DNA from: JAIROC01 sp031553535 | GTDB taxonomy: Bacteria; Bacteroidota; Bacteroidia; Bacteroidales; WCHB1-69 | Length of the DNA: 64,000 bases | NCBI GenBank assembly: GCA_031553535.1 | Contig: JAVBLM010000049.1 | Span: 1-64,000, forward strand | Reading direction: 5' to 3' | Shown here: piece by piece, positions 9,358-18,473 of the stretch | How positions within the stretch are numbered: position 1 is the first letter of the stretch | Layout: each line of letters opens with the position of its first letter | Translations under genes and position numbers: made by a program | Notes under the pieces: model-generated | What the model was told of the DNA's origin: nothing | Databases searched by the model: none | Seen by the model: the letters and a program-made list of their open reading frames with translations, nothing else

Positions 9358-10130
9358 TATAAATTTAACGTGAGTTTTGGATCTATGTATCATTTTGTCA
9401 ATGATTTATCTAGTTTTAATATCGATAAAAGTTACAAACAAATATAGAATCCCATTATATGGAGACAAAATACAGTAAAATAAAGTTCCCGGTATAATAA
9501 GCGTATCTATTTCGCAAGAAAAAGAAAACATTTTACCATTTAGTTTGGACATTTGAGGAAAGGTTGAAAGCATTTTACCACTTTCGTTTGGGGATTTCGG
9601 GAAGACCCGAAAGCATTTTACACTCTCGTTTGAAGATTTCGGGAAGACCCGAAAGCATTTTACACTCTCGTTTGAAGATTTCGGGAAGACCCGAAAACGT
9701 TTTACACTCTCGTTTGGAGATTTCGGGAAGACCCGAAAACGTTTTACACTCTCGTTTGAAGATTTCGGGAAAGCCCGAAAACGTTTTACACCCTTGTTTG
9801 GAGATTTCGGGAGAACCCGAAAACGTTTTACACTACTGCATGAAAGTTTTGGAAAAATCCGGCATCTTCCGGCAAAACAGCATATAAAATATCCGAAAGT
9901 AATTATATCCTTTACATTGAATGTTTCAGGAAGGGTCGAAAGCATTATAATCGGCTACATCCGATCTTACTATACCTTATGAATGATTTTTCCGGAGAGG
10001 TTTATTATTTATAAGGTTCGTATACGGATACTTATCAAACAGGTAGGCGGATATCTGTGAGAGATACACTAAGGGAGTTATTCGTATTTGAAAAAGGTTC
10101 AATTTATACCCCGAACTTACGTTAAATTTA
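9358..10130 (+). repeat. 42-bp-array element, copy 2 (leader, array, inverted ends)
   Basis: The unit begins ataaatttaacgtgagttt and ends, on the opposite strand, ataaatttaacgtaagttc, giving imperfect terminal inverted repeats of about 20 bases at 9358 and 10130. The leader (9358-9524) matches copy 1 (1-297, inverted) and copy 4 (57762-57960). Then come eight tandem 42-bp units (9525-9860), one degenerate unit near 9919-9950, and about 180 bases of unique sequence. The right end stops two bases short of the stop codon of the gene at 10133. No transposase or other protein gene is present; the frames open across the array result from the unit length being a multiple of three. Confidence 0.8.
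9525..9860. repeat. Tandem array of eight 42-bp units with hairpins
   Basis: Units start at 9525 and repeat every 42 bases with no length change. The central units carry the palindrome tttcgggaagacccgaaa, preceded by ttttacactctcgtttg-agat. The first and last units are the most diverged, as is usual in tandem arrays. The same unit in inverted orientation makes up the array at 44259-44384. There are no unique spacers between palindromes, so this is not a CRISPR array. Confidence 0.9.
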
Positions 10131-10132
10131 TT

Positions 10133-11653
10133 CTAAAGCACTATCCCCAGTGTTAGTTGAACCGTATTGGCACCACTATCCGGTGTTTTATAATGGTAAT
10201 ATTGCCATCCTGCTTGTAAGAAGAAAAGAACTTTCTTGCCGGTAGCAATATCACAGCGTATATTTATTGTTGTAGTCAGATAATCGGATTGCAGGAAATC
10301 AATGATGTTCATCATCAGATCATATGTTTGGTCACCGGGAGTCAACTCCGTTAATACTGTATATTTATCTATATTTAACGCATATCCCCCATGAGCTGTT
10401 AAAGACAATATCGTTCCTTTCAAGGGAATGCTTAAATTAAAATCAAAAGCCGGAATGATATTCTTTGCCGCTATCTCCCGTCCGGGATATATATATTGTT
10501 CGGCTGTGTTGGTATATATTATTTTCGGTTGAACCGACCATATCAGTTTTTTGCTGTTTTCCCGTTCATAGAAACCCGCCAGTTCTGCGGTGTATTTCTT
10601 ACATTGATACATACCGGCCGAAGCAATTTGCGGATATACATTATTAGCCGGGTCGCCAAAGATATTTTCCGTCCCCTTTTTCAGGATAATTCCACCGGAT
10701 GCTTTTACTCCCCATCTTGATAGTTCTTTCCCGCTCATCCAGGCAAAGAATAAATCCATTTCATGTGTTTTTAGATTTACCATGGGGAGGCTGTTCAGGT
10801 CGATTAATATCTTATCGAAAGAAAAATAAGTATAATCGGCTGAAACATGATAACCTGACTTGTTTTTAGGTAAGAAACTTAACGAAGCCCCTCCTGCGGA
10901 ACCCTTATAAGAAACGCTGTTATTGGTTCCGGAAAAACGGATATATTCCATGCCCAGTCCGGTTAAATGGAGAGTTCTCCCTTTGCCCTGTTCACTGTAA
11001 TATTGAATGCTTCCTGTTTGCTTATACCGCTGTGCCGAACCCGAAAGCATCAGCACATAATCAGAGATCAAATTCCAACCGATACCTAATTTCAATTGAA
11101 AATCAGCTACCGTATTTTTCGGACGCGGGTCTACCTTCCTATGTTCAAGTAATGCCCGGTATTGGGCTTCTGCTACCCATACCAGTTTTTTATATTCTTG
11201 TGAATATCCTCCACGGAAAAAATACGTTTCGGAGTTTATATTTCCTCCTATGCTATCAGCTGTCAGGTAAGGATAGATGAGTTCTAAATCGGAAGATTCA
11301 TTCCATACAACATCCTCTTTTACGCCGTTTTTATACATGGCTTCTCCCCAGAGGCGTATTGATGGTTTCAAAAGCTGATAGGAGGAGGCTTGAAATGCTC
11401 CTCCCCATTTATTTTTCCCCGATTGCCATAATATAGGTTCCGACTCTGTATGATAGTTCCCATTCAATGCAATCTGTGTCAATGAATACGATTGCTTGAA
11501 TATTTTACTTGATAAATGTTCTTCCGAGATAAAGGGGAAATGTTCCGACAAGCGCCCGGATTGTTGTTTCCGCTGCCCAAGTGTCAATAACGAATCTTGT
11601 GCTTGCAGCAGGGTGGATACAAATAAGAAAATTATAGTAAGATAATATTTCAT
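10133..11653 (-). CDS. DUF6850-type outer-membrane beta-barrel protein
   Basis: The 506-residue product starts with a signal peptide (MKYYLTIIFLFVSTLLQAQ) and then shows alternating hydrophobic/polar strands with many aromatic residues, ending in a strand (VQLTLGIVL), as in outer-membrane barrels. It begins 5 bases after the DUF4876 gene stop and is the last gene of a TonB receptor-DUF4876-DUF6850 set seen repeatedly in Bacteroidota. The association suggests a role in outer-membrane uptake with the receptor; the ligand is unknown. Family assignment is from overall resemblance and context. Confidence 0.75.
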   Translation of the reverse strand: MKYYLTIIFLFVSTLLQAQDSLLTLGQRKQQSGRLSEHFPFISEEHLSSKIFKQSYSLTQIALNGNYHTESEPILWQSGKNKWGGAFQASSYQLLKPSIRLWGEAMYKNGVKEDVVWNESSDLELIYPYLTADSIGGNINSETYFFRGGYSQEYKKLVWVAEAQYRALLEHRKVDPRPKNTVADFQLKLGIGWNLISDYVLMLSGSAQRYKQTGSIQYYSEQGKGRTLHLTGLGMEYIRFSGTNNSVSYKGSAGGASLSFLPKNKSGYHVSADYTYFSFDKILIDLNSLPMVNLKTHEMDLFFAWMSGKELSRWGVKASGGIILKKGTENIFGDPANNVYPQIASAGMYQCKKYTAELAGFYERENSKKLIWSVQPKIIYTNTAEQYIYPGREIAAKNIIPAFDFNLSIPLKGTILSLTAHGGYALNIDKYTVLTELTPGDQTYDLMMNIIDFLQSDYLTTTINIRCDIATGKKVLFFLQAGWQYYHYKTPDSGANTVQLTLGIVL

Positions 11654-11658
11654 TGTCT

Positions 11659-12897
11659 TTAGTCGAAATAAAATGGATTAGCGGGCTGTTCAGGATCAAA
11701 ATCAACACTTGAGTTATTGGTATCTTTTAACTTTTTACGCCCATCGGAGGTTGTAGATTCCACCTTCCTTCGGACACTCTTTCCGTAACGGGTTTTATCG
11801 CTGTTGATTCTTCCGCAATAGGTCCATCCCATGTCAAGGCTCGGATCGGTTAGTATCCATTGAAAATCGGATTCAACACTTAAATTAACCGCATCTATTA
11901 CCCAATTATTCGGAAAACGGTAACACTCTCCCGTCATGGGAAATGTTCCGGCATTGGTCACCAGATTGTAATTATAAGAATAGGTATAATCTCTTAGATA
12001 GGTCTCTTTATCTGTCTTTAAACGCCCTAATACATATGAATTGAATCCGCGGTTATGCGGCACCCAAATGGTAAGTGTATAACAATATATCTTTTCCATA
12101 TTGGTAACGGCAGGATTGTCGATATCGGCGACATTGGGATTGGTTGATTCGTCGTACCATTCAAAATCGGCACTTCGAAGGTCGAATGAATTGATGTTGG
12201 CATTGCGATGGTCTATGGCATTATCGCAAATCAGGATTGATTTTCCCGGTTGTACCGGATAATCGGTACCATTGCCGGGTATACGGTAAACAGCATCCAC
12301 CGCAACGGCACTCGACATAATATCGGGAGTATAATCAGATTTGGAAGTGGATAGGAACTTAGTCTCGGCAATCACCAATCCATCGGCATACAATATCTCA
12401 TCAGAATTGTTGAAAATGCGGAAATAGGTATCCCCTACATATTGTTTTCCTTCGGGAGTGAGTGTCCCGGTGAAAAATATCTCGGCAATAACGAAATCTC
12501 CTGCATTTTCTGAAAGAAATAAATTCAATGTGGCATTTGCTTGTGTGCCGGTTATATTTATCGACTCTTTATACCCTCTTAACGTTCCCGTTTTGAAAGC
12601 TCCGTTTGTTTGATAGGTTGCTTTTGCTTCGAGTGAAAAATTATACAACCCTTCAAATAGTTCAAGGATATAAACTCCGGCTGAGTTTTGTTCCAATGGA
12701 TAATCTGTGCTGCGGCCGGTAGTTATATTTTTTGCCGATAAAACAATCCTGCTTAGTTCTGCTTCGGAAATACTGTCCGGCATAATACAGGTTAGCGTAA
12801 CTTCTGTTGTTTTAAGTTCTTTTTTACAGGAGAAAACAACACTTCCCAGAATAAGTCCGGGCAGGATAATCTTTGCATATTTTAAAAATCTGTTCAT
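11659..12897 (-). CDS. DUF4876-type lipoprotein
   Basis: The 412-residue product begins with a lipoprotein signal (LGSVVFSCKKE, Cys about residue 24). The N-terminal third (about 30-130) looks like an Ig-like or transthyretin-like domain; from about residue 130 the sequence runs VIAEIFFTGTLTPEG...YFRIFNNSDE, typical of the DUF4876 family, which resembles a lamin-tail-like fold. It ends in a short Asn/Pro-rich tail. It sits between the TonB receptor and the DUF6850 barrel and is probably a surface or periplasmic partner of the receptor. Ligand unknown. Confidence 0.78.
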   Translation of the reverse strand: MNRFLKYAKIILPGLILGSVVFSCKKELKTTEVTLTCIMPDSISEAELSRIVLSAKNITTGRSTDYPLEQNSAGVYILELFEGLYNFSLEAKATYQTNGAFKTGTLRGYKESINITGTQANATLNLFLSENAGDFVIAEIFFTGTLTPEGKQYVGDTYFRIFNNSDEILYADGLVIAETKFLSTSKSDYTPDIMSSAVAVDAVYRIPGNGTDYPVQPGKSILICDNAIDHRNANINSFDLRSADFEWYDESTNPNVADIDNPAVTNMEKIYCYTLTIWVPHNRGFNSYVLGRLKTDKETYLRDYTYSYNYNLVTNAGTFPMTGECYRFPNNWVIDAVNLSVESDFQWILTDPSLDMGWTYCGRINSDKTRYGKSVRRKVESTTSDGRKKLKDTNNSSVDFDPEQPANPFYFD

Positions 12898-12984
12898 TGT
12901 ATGTTTTTTTATTGTTATATACGGATGTTATTTTTATTTTATTTCTAATTACTTGGACTGCTTTGTCATTCTTCCTATCAATGG

Positions 12985-13085
12985 CAGGGATTAACTCCGT
13001 TGAGCTCGCAAGCTCGGTTATCTCACTGCATTTCGATGCTCTTAACTAACATATTGCCGTCATGCTGAACTCGATTCAGCATCCC
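12985..13085. repeat. REP-like palindromic repeat
   Basis: This contains gattaactccgttgagctc, the palindrome gagctcgcaagctc, tctcactgcatttcgatgct and aactaacatattgccgtcat, all of which recur at 36034-36090, 47090-47140 and 58430-58690. It lies in the gap between the TonB receptor and the lipoprotein gene; it may attenuate transcription between them. The rest of 12898-13177 has no gene. Confidence 0.7.
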
Positions 13086-13177
13086 CTTCCTTTAAGGGGG
13101 GCGGATCAAGTCCGCAAAGAACTATGTTACAAATTTGGCTTTTTAGATAAAAAATGTTGCTCATAACACGTTTTGTT

Positions 13178-15940
13178 TTATATTTTAATGTTTATTTCCA
13201 TTCCGAAATAAGGCGTTACGTTTCTACGGATTATTACTCCATTGGATGCTTTATAATTGGGTGCATAATCAAATAGTTTATCTATAAAGAAAGCCAGTTT
13301 TATATATTTGGTAATAGTTTTTGTTACTTTCAGGTTGAGATAGCCTGCAAATGGGGTTGTAATTTTATTGTACATTGCCTCACTGTTTGGCTCGATAATC
13401 AGCCATTGTTTATAAATATCCGATATGTCTTCTTGCGTGTAATCGTATATTGTTCCTGTATTGTCCATATAAGCTACAGGAACGCCGTCGCGATATAGGG
13501 TTTGCCTGCTTGAATAGCACTCCAGTTGGAAGGTCAGTGAAAATGTTAAACCCAATTTTTCAAAATGGGTATCAGTAATCAGATTAATGGTTAAACGTTC
13601 TCGTTCTGATCCATCTGTCCAATTATAATAACCGATGTAGAGGTCATTTACCGACGTACCGTCAATCACTGTTGTTACTCCTGAATAGAACATGGGCTGA
13701 CTATTTACATAAGTAGTCCTAAACCAACCTCCATTCAATGTGAAACGTGTTTTGATGGCTTTTACCCGTTGTGATGAAAATTGAAATTCAACACCTTGTT
13801 TTTCTATTGTACTTCCGTTTGTTGTTTGCGAATAAGTATCCAAAACAGCCATTTCGGCATAGGGTAATGTTAACAAATCAGGAGGAGCAGTGAGGGCTTC
13901 ATAATCAATGCCGCTGGCATCATACTTCTTATACGTGTAAGGGAGGCATACCGTTGTCGACCGGAAACCCGAATTCATGTTTTCACGGAAATAGGTAACA
14001 GAAAAGTTATTTCTGTTGTATTCGGCACTTAAACGGACTTCCCATTTCAGGTTTTTGGCCGGTTGTAAATCATAGTTTACCGGATCGATTGCATAGGTGA
14101 GGATATTCAACCGGCGGTAATCAGGATTTTCATGCCAGTAATTCAATTGTATAACATCTTTATAATAAGTAGCCGGATATAATTGTGTTAGAGTAGGCAT
14201 TTTCGTATGTAAGCCAATTCCTCCTGACAGACTGAATTTCAATTCATGTTTTTTTGTTTTAATAGCAGGGAAAAGCCATTGGGCATTCAAACGCGGATCG
14301 AAATACATTTTACCATGCATTGTGTATCCTTTGTCCAAGTTTAATAATTGTGTGCTTCGTATTCCTGCCATTATTGTTAATTGATGCCGGGCAATAGCAA
14401 TGTTCATTTCATCTTCCAGAAAGAATGATAATTGATGTCCTGCCGGTATTTCCCAATATGTTCGGGGACGAGTATACATGGGAACATAAAGCGGGCGAGA
14501 GAGATCAAATACTTGCCCGTCCCCGAAGTTTTTATCCATTTTCCATTCCACACCGGCAATTGCTTTGTGTTGTACTTTCCCTGTGGCAAACCCGAGATTT
14601 GCTTTTAATTTTGTATATGCACCGAATGGCTTGCCATCCACTACATGTTTAGCTACATAGGTATAAGGCAAATACGTGCCGTCGTGTTCCCCCGGTTCGG
14701 TATTGGTTTGCATCGGACGGTCACGGTCTAGGGAAACAAAGCGGGTCTGTTCGATACGGTCAGCCTGATAGCTTAAATTGGTATTCATCTGTATTGATTC
14801 CAGCACTTTCAACTTCTTGAAAACTATTTTCAATTGATTTGCCAAAGATGTCCGGTGGTAAGTAGAACGATAGGAGTCCTCTTTCATATAATTCAAATCA
14901 GAATCCGTTTTGTCATTGTCGATAGATCCTGTATAATCGGCATTAATATTCCATCTGATGTTATAAGCTTCCTTTTCCCACAAATGCGAGTAACGGACGG
15001 AAGCCGTTATTCGTTTATAGTTTTCCAAATTATCTCTGGGATCGGCTTTGGCATCCAGATAGTCTACCCCTACATTAAGAGTTGATTTCCCCTGATTGAA
15101 AGCAAATCCCTTTCCTGCATAAAATAGTTTCCCAAAACCATCTGTCTTAAAACGCGCCTCCCAAGGAGTTTCTTTCATTTTCCTTTCTATTTTAACCAAT
15201 CCGCTGGTTAAGTCTCCATATTCTACAGAAGCGATTCCCCGGATAATCTCCACTTTTTCGATCTCATCGGTAGAGATACTTCTCATATCCACTCCTTTGT
15301 TAGTAGTATTACGCGAATAATCCTGGCTACCTGATCCTGCCTGGGCTACGTATTGCATATTAGCATCCGTGCTGATAGGAGCGCCGTCTATAACAAATGC
15401 CGTTCCCAATGAACTGGTAGCATAATCACTACTTTCGATACCTGCTTCTCGCAGTTGGATCAGATTAGCTTTGTTCATCTCGGGAGCTTTTGTCCCTTCT
15501 CCGGGAAGTAAAGCCAAAATATCCGTAAAACTAGTCGGCTGAAGATGTTCCATTGCCTCTCTGTTAATGGTAGATGAACTGCTGATACCTTTTGATTCCG
15601 ATGCCGTAATTACAACTTCTTTGAGAGAATGAATATTAAGTTCTAATGCAAAATGTAAAGAGGTATCTTGTTGCAGGTCGAATGCAATAGTACGGGTTAC
15701 ATAATAGGAATGAAGTAAATGGATGGTTATTTTTCCTTTTATTGCATTAAAATATGCGTTTCCTTCTTTATCGGAAACTCCGGAAATAAAATTACCATCA
15801 GTGTACACGATATAGACAGAAACATCCGAAACAGAAAGTCGAGTCTCCTTATCAGTTAGTTTTATTTTAAGTCTTTCGGCAGATAAACTCATAGTGCTGA
15901 AAAACAATAGGAACAAAACTATACTATACTTTATCCCCAT
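13178..15940 (-). CDS. TonB-dependent outer-membrane receptor
   Basis: The 920-residue product has a signal peptide (ends about LSAERL, residue 21), a carboxypeptidase-regulatory-like domain (about 25-105, KLTDKETRLSVSDVSVYI), and a plug domain (about 110-240) with the features TDILALLPG, AFVIDGAPIS and IEKVEIIRGIASVEYGDLTSG. The rest is a barrel of aromatic-rich strands ending YFGMEINIKI. It is neither the SusC type nor paired with SusD. It is the first gene of a minus-strand set with DUF4876 and DUF6850 genes, although a 280-base gap with a REP-like repeat separates it from them. It imports a ligand across the outer membrane using TonB energy; the ligand (metal chelate, peptide or other) cannot be read. 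Confidence 0.92.
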   Translation of the reverse strand: MGIKYSIVLFLLFFSTMSLSAERLKIKLTDKETRLSVSDVSVYIVYTDGNFISGVSDKEGNAYFNAIKGKITIHLLHSYYVTRTIAFDLQQDTSLHFALELNIHSLKEVVITASESKGISSSSTINREAMEHLQPTSFTDILALLPGEGTKAPEMNKANLIQLREAGIESSDYATSSLGTAFVIDGAPISTDANMQYVAQAGSGSQDYSRNTTNKGVDMRSISTDEIEKVEIIRGIASVEYGDLTSGLVKIERKMKETPWEARFKTDGFGKLFYAGKGFAFNQGKSTLNVGVDYLDAKADPRDNLENYKRITASVRYSHLWEKEAYNIRWNINADYTGSIDNDKTDSDLNYMKEDSYRSTYHRTSLANQLKIVFKKLKVLESIQMNTNLSYQADRIEQTRFVSLDRDRPMQTNTEPGEHDGTYLPYTYVAKHVVDGKPFGAYTKLKANLGFATGKVQHKAIAGVEWKMDKNFGDGQVFDLSRPLYVPMYTRPRTYWEIPAGHQLSFFLEDEMNIAIARHQLTIMAGIRSTQLLNLDKGYTMHGKMYFDPRLNAQWLFPAIKTKKHELKFSLSGGIGLHTKMPTLTQLYPATYYKDVIQLNYWHENPDYRRLNILTYAIDPVNYDLQPAKNLKWEVRLSAEYNRNNFSVTYFRENMNSGFRSTTVCLPYTYKKYDASGIDYEALTAPPDLLTLPYAEMAVLDTYSQTTNGSTIEKQGVEFQFSSQRVKAIKTRFTLNGGWFRTTYVNSQPMFYSGVTTVIDGTSVNDLYIGYYNWTDGSERERLTINLITDTHFEKLGLTFSLTFQLECYSSRQTLYRDGVPVAYMDNTGTIYDYTQEDISDIYKQWLIIEPNSEAMYNKITTPFAGYLNLKVTKTITKYIKLAFFIDKLFDYAPNYKASNGVIIRRNVTPYFGMEINIKI

Positions 15941-16173
15941 TTAATAATTATCTTTATATAAAAGATTACTAAATTATCACATTAGTTTAAATGAGTATAT
16001 AGCCATAAATTATGATTTTTCCATTGAATTATCCCTATAATAAGGGATGTGATGTGCTTATATTGTTTAGATTTTATATAGTCAAAAGTTAAATTTGAGA
16101 TAGAACAAATAAAATGTCCGTTTTCATTACAATGATCGAAAGACATTTGTTATGATTCGTGCTCTGTAAAATG
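15941..16173. other. Intergenic region between the TonB receptor and the island
   Basis: This is AT-rich sequence with no gene. It holds the upstream region of the divergent TonB receptor gene and, at its right end, the chromosomal sequence originally downstream of tRNA-Leu. Confidence 0.5.
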
Positions 16174-16212
16174 AAATAAGCCTTAAGATCAAGCGATCTT
16201 AAGGCTTATTTT
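16174..16212. terminator. Displaced tRNA-Leu terminator at the left island end
   Basis: A 16-bp perfect stem (aataagccttaagatc and its complement) with a 4-base loop ends in TTTT. The same hairpin, less perfect, lies at 32699-32736 directly behind the intact tRNA-Leu. I infer that this left copy is the original chromosomal terminator of the tRNA, moved away when the island inserted. Confidence 0.75.
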
Positions 16213-16225
16213 GTACCCGAGGCCG
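16213..16225. other. attL: duplicated tRNA-Leu 3' end
   Basis: The 13 bases gtacccgaggccg equal the 3' end of the tRNA-Leu gene at 32739-32751 and lie in the same direction. Together with the flanking similar hairpins the repeat is about 50 bases long and imperfect. This marks the left border of the island. Confidence 0.82.
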
Positions 16226-16339
16226 ATACAAAACCTGGAAAATAAAAGAAATAAAAAATAAATATAAGAATAAATATCAAATATTTACGATTTTATAGGT
16301 AGGTTTTATTTTCCTATTTTTTCTTATTATTAGTCATTT

Positions 16340-16359
16340 TTTGCTCCCTATTTGCGCCC
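16340..16359 (+). repeat. 20-bp direct repeat at island ends, left copy
   Basis: tttgctccctatttgcgccc occurs here, 115 bases inside attL, and again at 32671-32690, 49 bases inside attR, in the same orientation. Its position near both ends suggests an arm-type recombinase or accessory-factor binding site. At the left end it also overlaps the likely -33 region of the recombinase promoter. Confidence 0.7.
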
Positions 16360-16384
16360 CCAAATAAAATTAGTTATACTTTTG
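16351..16384 (+). promoter_or_regulatory. Promoter of the island recombinase gene
   Basis: TTTG at 16351-16354 and TATACTTTTG at 16375-16384 fit a Bacteroidota -33/-7 pair with a spacer of about 20-22 bases. The start codon lies at 16422. Because TTTG lies within the 20-bp end repeat, a protein bound there could control the recombinase gene. Confidence 0.5.
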
Positions 16385-16421
16385 TAAACAAAAGAAAATA
16401 AAGGAAAAACAATTTATTAAG

Positions 16422-17609
16422 ATGGCTAAAAATGATTCTTTAGTAACAGATAATCCAAAGCTTAAGGAAAAACAATTATCTGATGGGCAAATTAGTCTTT
16501 TTTTAGAGTACTATTTAGGTTATTCTAAAGTATATGATGAAATAAAAGATAAAGAAATTATAAAAGTGAATCGGAAAAAAGAATTCTTGAATCTTTATTT
16601 ATACTCTAATCCACGTACTCCTATTGAAAGACAACAAAATAAAGAAACTGTCATTCTTGCTAGAAAAATAAGGGCAGAAAGAGAACAAGAATTGAAAGAA
16701 AATAAGTATGGATATAGACTCAGGAAGGATAAAGTTATTAATTTCCTTGACTATTTTCAAAATTATATAAATAACTATACTAAAAAAGATATTAGGATGA
16801 TGCAAATGTCTTTAAATAGATTTAAAGATTTTTTAAAAGAGGATTATCCCCAATATTCAGATTGTATTAAACCTCCTCAAATAACAAAGGAGATGATGCT
16901 TTCTTTTGTTGAATACCTACAAGGAAAAAGTGTAGGTGAAGGAGCAAGAAGTATTTTTCAGCGATTTAAGAAAGTGATAAATTATGCTGTAGAGCAGGAT
17001 ATTATATTGAAAAATCCCTGTATTGGAATAACTTGTAAAATTGATAATCAAACTCTTAGGAAAGATATTTTGAGTCTAGAGGAGATGGAAAAACTCATTA
17101 CGACTACTTACCTGGGTCAGAACCAGGAAATTAGAAGAGGATTTATATTTAGCTTATATACAGGTATTAGATTCTGTGATCTTACTGAATTGAGATTCAG
17201 AAATGTAGATTATTCAAATAGGGTATTGAAGTTTGAACAAAGTAAAACAAAAGGACATAGTGTAAATAGTAGTGTTATTATTCCTTTAAATGATGGTTTA
17301 TTAACACTGATAGGTAACACTTCATCCGATAATAAAGAGAATTTTATATTTAATCTACCGAGTCATACAATGTGCTTAAAAGCTTTAAGACGTTGGACGA
17401 AAAGAGCAGGTATAGATAAACATATAACATGGCATTGTGCGAGGCATTCTTTTGCTGTAAATATCCTTAACAATGGAGCTAATATAAAAACTGTAGCCAG
17501 TTTATTAGGACATAGTGGGTTGAAACATACTGAAAAATATACACGTGCAGTAGATTCTTTAAAAGAAGCTGCAATTAATAGTTTACCAAAATTAAATTTA
17601 TATCAATGA
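16422..17609 (+). CDS. Tyrosine recombinase (island integrase)
   Basis: The 395-residue product has an arm-binding-like N-terminus, a SAM-like core-binding domain (about residues 105-195) and a C-terminal catalytic domain. The catalytic residues are visible: Arg in TGIRFCDLTELRF (about 250), His-x-x-Arg in ITWHCARHSFAV (about 340-345), His in LLGHSGLKHTEKY and the nucleophile Tyr in the same segment (about 374). It resembles the integrases of Bacteroidota tRNA islands. Its stop overlaps the start of the next gene (ATGA), so the two are translationally coupled. It should integrate and excise the island at tRNA-Leu. Confidence 0.93.
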   Translation: MAKNDSLVTDNPKLKEKQLSDGQISLFLEYYLGYSKVYDEIKDKEIIKVNRKKEFLNLYLYSNPRTPIERQQNKETVILARKIRAEREQELKENKYGYRLRKDKVINFLDYFQNYINNYTKKDIRMMQMSLNRFKDFLKEDYPQYSDCIKPPQITKEMMLSFVEYLQGKSVGEGARSIFQRFKKVINYAVEQDIILKNPCIGITCKIDNQTLRKDILSLEEMEKLITTTYLGQNQEIRRGFIFSLYTGIRFCDLTELRFRNVDYSNRVLKFEQSKTKGHSVNSSVIIPLNDGLLTLIGNTSSDNKENFIFNLPSHTMCLKALRRWTKRAGIDKHITWHCARHSFAVNILNNGANIKTVASLLGHSGLKHTEKYTRAVDSLKEAAINSLPKLNLYQ

Positions 17610-18430
17610 ATCTTAACATTAACGATATTTTAAAGGAAATGCCTATAAATGAATGCAGTGCTATTACAAAGCATTTTACGGTACGAAAAAATCCCCAATT
17701 ATGTAAAGAATTTGAATTTAATGGTGCTAAGAAGTGTTGTTCTAAAATTAAAACATGTGAAATCATAAACGTACACTCCGAAAATACATGCGATTATTTT
17801 ATTTTGAGTAATAATCCTCAAGAAATATTTGATTTTCATTTTCATAACCATAAAAGAGGGGAAACATCCTTAACAGAAAAAATATTTGCAAGGTATGAAA
17901 AACAACGTATGGAAAGAATGTTGAATAAAATTGACACTGAAAAGAATGATTTTTTTACTTATTGGGAAGAACACTTTATCTATTTGATTTATATTGAATT
18001 CCTTGATAATTTATTGGAGGAGAATATAAAAATTAAGCCTAAAAATAATATAAATAAACACTTTACTCGAGAATCTAAGATGAAGGAACTAAAGAAATTA
18101 TTTGATAATTTGATTAAAGGTGGTTATATATTAGAAAATACTCTTTTTAGTCATTTTTGCTATGTATTAGATGGTATTCCTATTCCAGATAATGAAGTGC
18201 CATTTGCTCTTATTCAATGGATTGATAATCAGATATTACTTGCTTGTTTTATCAGAGATATGTTTTCTGATATTGATAATGATTATTGGGAAATATCAAA
18301 ATCATGTTTTCAGATTCAAGGAAAGAGTATAAATATCATAACTATGAAAAAAAACATGAGCGATATAAAGTGCGGACGTAGGGGATATCCTAGAAGATAT
18401 TCCGATTTGAGGGATATTATGATTATTTGA
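17606..18430 (+). CDS. Island protein of unknown function, coupled to the integrase
   Basis: The 274-residue product starts in an ATGA overlap with the integrase stop. I do not recognise it. The N-terminal third has a Cys pair (GAKKCCSKIKTCE, about residues 33-46), possibly a metal or structural site. The second half is helical, with a segment LFDNLIKGGYILENTLFSHF...VLDGIPIPDN...IQWIDNQILLACFI, and ends in a basic tail (KCGRRGYPRRYSDLRD). Such a basic end and its coupling to the integrase suggest a DNA-binding excision or regulatory factor, but that is inference only. Confidence 0.65.
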   Translation: MNLNINDILKEMPINECSAITKHFTVRKNPQLCKEFEFNGAKKCCSKIKTCEIINVHSENTCDYFILSNNPQEIFDFHFHNHKRGETSLTEKIFARYEKQRMERMLNKIDTEKNDFFTYWEEHFIYLIYIEFLDNLLEENIKIKPKNNINKHFTRESKMKELKKLFDNLIKGGYILENTLFSHFCYVLDGIPIPDNEVPFALIQWIDNQILLACFIRDMFSDIDNDYWEISKSCFQIQGKSINIITMKKNMSDIKCGRRGYPRRYSDLRDIMII

Positions 18431-18473
18431 TAGTTAAGATAATATATTTCAAAAGGGTACTAAATTAGATTAT

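Noticed and set aside
9525..9860. CRISPR array
   Set aside because: The 42-bp units follow one another without unique spacers; whole units are repeated and drift. No cas genes are near. It is a tandem repeat.
9406..9945. Protein genes on both strands across the 42-bp array (14-residue repeats)
   Set aside because: A period divisible by three leaves frames open by chance on both strands. There is no start context, promoter or recognisable domain, and the three arrays would code unrelated peptides.
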